The notes below the pieces were generated by a model that ran no database searches, was not told the DNA's origin, and saw only the letters and a program-made list of their open reading frames with translations. The position numbers and the translations under genes are program-made. Of a stretch of 64,000 nt of DNA, positions 59,771 through 64,000 are shown piece after piece. This DNA is from Sycobia sp. Sy_11. Its lineage: Eukaryota > Arthropoda > Insecta > Hymenoptera > Epichrysomallidae. Position 1 is the stretch's first letter. Every line of letters starts with the position of its first letter. The stretch spans positions 1,302,001 to 1,366,000 of the forward strand of contig JACCIC010000035.1 in NCBI GenBank assembly GCA_018907035.1, read 5' to 3'.

Positions 59771-61332
59771 GCCTCGATAGCAGTCAGAGAAAGAGAATTT
59801 AAACTGCCGAGTAAGGGAAATGATTAGGTAAGCTACTGGTCGCACGCATTAGTAATGGACGTTATTTTTTTCTCTTCTTCTTATCGTAGTCCCTTAGATA
59901 TAATGCACTTAGTAAAATGAAAAGCTGCTTCAATTGTACGTTTTTAATAGATGATCGAAATTTTGTGCTTCATTAGTTCTCTTAATTTATTTCATTATTT
60001 TAATTAAATGTCTCGAAAATTCACAGTTTTGTGTTCAAATTCGAATACATACGTATAAAATGTAAGAATACAAATACATTCTAGAGTCAATTTGGTGATT
60101 TTAATTGAGATTCCTCGTTTAGAATATACTTTGAAACAACAATTATTGAGAGGTCCCCGACCTCAGCAAGTTCAAATTAATTATTTTTCAGCGCAATAAA
60201 AATAATAAATAGGAAAATAATTATATTCGCCAGATTTTGAAAATTTCGGAATCCTTGCAGCACTTGACGAGGCAGGAGTAATTAAACATTTATTTAAAAT
60301 TACGTAACGATACTCCTTACTCCCGACCTGTACAACTATATATGCAAGAGTATGTGTGTATAGATGCATGCATGTATGTATGTATAGGATCTGCCACAGC
60401 TGTATTACGCCACCTTGACGAACGAATTAAAGAAATAACAACGGAAAGAATGAAGTTGGACGACCGAGGAGCCGAGAGCGAGTCAGGCAAGCTAGACTGC
60501 GCGCGGAACCCGGGTGCGCTGCGGCTGGTCTAGTTGGCCGCTCGTGCCGCCGCTGCTCGCCCCCGCTACACCCCCCTCCGCCCCTCACGCGCGAATCGCC
60601 GCTCCGCGAGGACGGGTGGCTGGCGCAGCTTTCCTCGCGGAAAAATGCGCTTACGCGAACGATCTCGTTGCGAGCGGGTATATAGAGCCAAGGGGGTATA
60701 TATATGTATGTGTGCGCGTGTGCGTGTGTACACACATAGATGTGTGCGCTTGTATAGAACGCATCTAGCGCGCGCGCGTCCCTGAGCTCGGCTCTTGAAC
60801 TTGAGCGCGGACGCGCGACGACGAGGACGCCGCTCGGGCGCGCGCATCCTTCGCCCGAGATAGATATTTTGTTACCGTCCAACGACCGCGGGGGAAGACG
60901 AGGCGTCTCTACTGGCTCTCGCGTCCCTCGCGGACGGCGGCGCCGCCTCAGGAGCCCCCGGCCCGCGGGCCTTTATCGCGAAAGCCGGGTATTGAGTAGC
61001 GTGCGACCTGGCGCGCTCCTCGGCAGGAATTTCCTGACGCGCTCTTGATGTGTGTATATATATAGACCAGTATATAATTGTTCTGCGTGCGAAAAATCAG
61101 ACTGCGATACCAGGAATCGCCTCTTGGGGGCCGCCTCCTCTTCTTTCCACGATAAAGCCGAGAAGAGAGGAGTAACCTTTCTTCGTTCTCGCTCCCTCGT
61201 TCTTTCTCGCTCTTTCTTTACATTATATCGTTATATGTTCCCTTGCACTATCTCCCTCGATGTACGAGAATAAATTTTGTATACAGAACACCGAGCCGTT
61301 CGCTTTTGGAATTATCAGTCATAGGAAGAACA

Positions 61333-61333
<1 letters not shown>

Positions 61334-61389
<56 letters not shown>
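61334..61389. repeat. TA microsatellite
   Basis: About 28 TA units. Confidence 0.96.
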
Positions 61390-61390
<1 letters not shown>

Positions 61391-61781
61391 CAATAGGAAT
61401 AGAGTTATAATAGTAGAGTTATAATAGTCGACCAATTTTTTTCTTTCTCGTGCTTCGATCGGAAAGTTTTGTGTCGCGTGCAAGTTCTATACACGTATGT
61501 ATACCTAACAGCCATGAAACGAAAAAAAAAATCGTTCGTTAAACTTAAAATTATTGTTCCTTGCCAGTGTTTTTCTTCGCATGCGTTTCTTTAACTAAAA
61601 ATAATTTCCAACCGCCGCCGAGGCCGCGATGAGAGGAGAGGGGTTCGGGCGAACGTAAAGCACGAATTTGTGGGCGAGGGAGGCGAGGGGCTGAACGAGT
61701 CGTTTACCAAGGATAATTCGCGCGGTTTGCGCTTATACAAAGCTATACTTTATAGAGTCGAAGAAGGAGCTCGAGAAGGAG

Positions 61782-61787
<6 letters not shown>

Positions 61788-61829
<42 letters not shown>
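61788..61829. repeat. CT microsatellite
   Basis: Twenty-one CT units. Confidence 0.96.
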
Positions 61830-61831
<2 letters not shown>

Positions 61832-62117
61832 AAATAGACCAATTTGAACGCGGGGAAAGTTGCTCGGCGCGCGGAACAGTAGACGCGCAGGCGACACGGG
61901 CGTTGACAAACTAATCCTCGAGCTCTACCGGGTGATCGTAAACCATGAGCCCTCGAGCCGCGCCGCCGACAGGCCGTCTTCGTCGCCGTCTCTCCTCCGC
62001 CGCGTGGGCGTCGCCCGGCGATAAATATTGGTCAGGACGTATTCATAACGCTCTCTCGGATATACCTGGACGTACGTGTGTGCGACGGACCCCTTATTAT
62101 ATGCTTACGTACATATA

Positions 62118-62172
62118 AACACACACACACACACGCGCGTGCGCACACACACGCACAGACGCACACACACAT

Positions 62173-62226
<54 letters not shown>

Positions 62227-62227
62227 G
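62118..62227. repeat. Compound CA-CG-TA microsatellite
   Basis: About 110 bases of CA units interrupted by CGCGTGCG and CGCACAGACG, ending in TA units with one ACAT interruption. It has the same CA-to-TA order as the arrays at 5,916 and 25,560. Confidence 0.95.
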
Positions 62228-62819
62228 CATAACCAGCCAGCCTCAGCGACGTGACGGGAATCAATATGAGCAGCCTCTTTCCATCCTGAATCCAATGGAT
62301 TAAAAACAAAACTCGCCTTCTTCCGATCTCGAGATCCGAGGGCTGGGGCTATACGCGAGGCTCTCGAGCGTATTGTTCTTTGTGGCTATGCGGGGCCCTC
62401 ACTGATACAGTCTCGTCTATAATTATTCGCTCCCCCCCCCCCCACATCACCGATCCCCCGTGTGCCCGGACAAGTTGACGAAATTTCCGCTACATACGGA
62501 CCGATATATGACCGAACAATGAATAATACTTATATACGCGTTATATACTCACAATGGCTTTTCGGCTGTATTCGATTGTGATGCTATATTTGTAAATGAA
62601 TATTTTCAAATTACGGCGTATGTTTTGTGTACGATATATTCGTGTGTATCGAATTTTTAGAAACGAAAGTCCAGTGGCAGGTATCTAGAGCGTTATATAT
62701 TCCGTATATATTGTGCCCCGGTGTGTTTGCTTTATCGGTTATACAAAAGAGAGAAAAAAATTCATAACACGATCTGCATTTATAAATATCTTATATGTTT
62801 CTACATGCGGCACAGGGCA

Positions 62820-62823
<4 letters not shown>

Positions 62824-62860
<37 letters not shown>
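62824..62860. repeat. GA microsatellite
   Basis: About 18 GA units. Confidence 0.95.
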
Positions 62861-62861
<1 letters not shown>

Positions 62862-63030
62862 AGTATTTGACGAAGAACGCGTCCCGTCAATTTAGATGTA
62901 TTCACGAATCGATATTATATACGTATATACGTTTGCATGTGAAACGCTCGGGCTTCCCGCCACCTGTGTCAATCAAGACGGAATTCTGCTTTCTAAACGC
63001 ACTCGTCTATGTCTGCACGGCGGCGTGAAG

Positions 63031-64000
63031 TTTTACTAGTGCTCGGGTAAAAAAAAAAATGAAAGAAAAACGCCGCAGCTCCCAGGTAACTAACCCTTTT
63101 GTAGTATAGCTGTTATTATCCGCACGCGTTTCTCCGCGCGCACACGGGCTATTTGTTTATTTAATATAAATACAATGCAAGGGTCATGGAATAAATAGCT
63201 AAATTGGCGTTCTTACGCCCTTACTCATTTGCATTCGCTCACGCAATTTCGCATTAATAATTTCCTCTTCGCGTCATAACATCAAAAGGAATACAAATAG
63301 AAGGGTAATTATCTTTTTTTTTTATTTATTTATATATCAAAGCCATTTGCAGGAAGTTTTTATTTTATTTATTATATACGCATTTAATTTGAAATTTTAT
63401 GCAATGACAAACAATTCTGCAGAGAATTTATTTTTAAAAAATCTATAATACATCTTTTATAGATATACAATTCGAGTATACAATTCGGCATAATTGGTTC
63501 ATAAATTATTTTTAAAAATATTATCTGATTTATTGTAAGATAAATTTTTAAATAATCAGAAAACAAAAATTCAAATAAAGGCAATATTGATTTATCAAGA
63601 TGATGATATTTATTCTGCATCAAAATAAAACGAAAACGAAAACTTGAACTCGATTATTATTTTTACATGTACAGTTTACCAACAAAAATAACAATATTCC
63701 GAGGTGCCATTCTCTTTATACGGAACGACGAATTGATTTTATTATTCCTCACTGATTGAATTCCTGTCCGATTGTTAACGATAAAGCATGTTTTTGCAAA
63801 TATTATTATAAACATCATTTGGTTAAGCGATACAATCCTGAGAAGTTTGAAAAGAAATAAACAATTTGCTCATTATTATTTCAGATATTTATCTTCTTTT
63901 CTTCTTCATTTAATAGAATTTTTAAAAATCAAACTCGTTATAAAAATCATCACGAAGCAGGAAAAGGAGCATAATAACAGACTATAGGCACTGTCCGTCG
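63031..64000. other. AT-rich DNA at window end
   Basis: GC-richer to about 63,150, then strongly AT-rich to the end. Frames of 70-80 codons are Ile/Leu/Lys/Asn-rich, as expected by composition. No supported feature. Confidence 0.5.

Larger units (their letters stand above)
58391..60430. other. GC-rich patch, then mixed DNA with two repeats
   Basis: 58,400-59,090 is CpG-rich with a GA repeat at about 58,611-58,631. From 59,100 the DNA is mixed with T-runs, a TTA repeat and a long GA repeat, then AT-rich from 59,860. No supported gene. Confidence 0.5.
60431..62080. other. GC-rich block with TA and CT arrays
   Basis: CpG-rich at 60,460-61,050 and 61,600-62,040, with an AT-rich centre carrying the TA array. 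Frames are GC artefacts. No supported gene. Confidence 0.5.
62081..63030. other. Mixed block with CA/TA and GA arrays
   Basis: The large CA/TA array and a GA array are listed separately. A poly(C) run lies at 62,432-62,443. No protein-like frame. Confidence 0.5.

Overview
This window looks like nuclear DNA from an animal, most likely an insect. It has no bacterial-style gene packing and no ribosome-binding sites. Instead it has large non-coding tracts, dozens of di- and trinucleotide microsatellites, introns-sized AT-rich stretches, and abrupt alternation between GC/CpG-rich and AT-rich blocks of about 0.5-2 kb. That mosaic, with CpG not visibly depleted in the GC blocks, is compatible with an ant, bee or wasp genome, but this is inference and I recognise no gene that fixes the taxon.

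I recognise no complete, named protein-coding gene. Nearly all long open frames lie in GC-rich DNA, where stop codons are rare, or in microsatellites that translate to Tyr-Ile, Leu-Ser, Glu-Arg or Val-Cys repeats, and I do not call them genes. A few short frames do look like protein. They are an RRM-like C-terminal half on the minus strand (22.9-23.1 kb), two possible terminal exons on the minus strand with adjacent poly(A) signals (41.8-42.0 kb and 43.4-43.6 kb), an unidentified frame broken by one TAG at 26.1-26.5 kb with a 36-codon neighbour at 25.9-26.0 kb, and a TATA-led frame at 9.9-10.4 kb. All are partial or provisional.

Layout: 0-5.3 kb mixed, with a GC-rich block at 4.1-5.3 kb; 5.6-7.0 kb AT-rich with a long CA/TA array; 7.0-11.7 kb GC-rich, containing the possible promoter near 10.0 kb; 11.7-22.9 kb alternating blocks, including a purine-rich GA-repeat region at 21.4-22.0 kb and a possible Penelope-type hairpin at 20.6 kb; 22.9-31.6 kb mostly GC-rich, with Sox-type sites at 28.5 kb; 31.6-34.4 kb AT-rich; 34.4-36.6 kb GC-rich; 36.6-39.4 kb the longest plain AT-rich desert in the centre; 39.4-49.9 kb alternating, with the two minus-strand exon candidates and a triple POU-octamer cluster at 44.7 kb; 49.9-52.9 kb AT-rich; 52.9-64 kb alternating, with the strongest CpG-island-like block at 56.5-57.8 kb.

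The best overall reading is a gene-poor intergenic or large-intron region of an insect genome. Its GC-rich islands carry homeodomain, POU and Sox-type sites and may act as enhancers or promoters. No CRISPR array, rRNA gene, intact transposon or obviously new molecular system was found.
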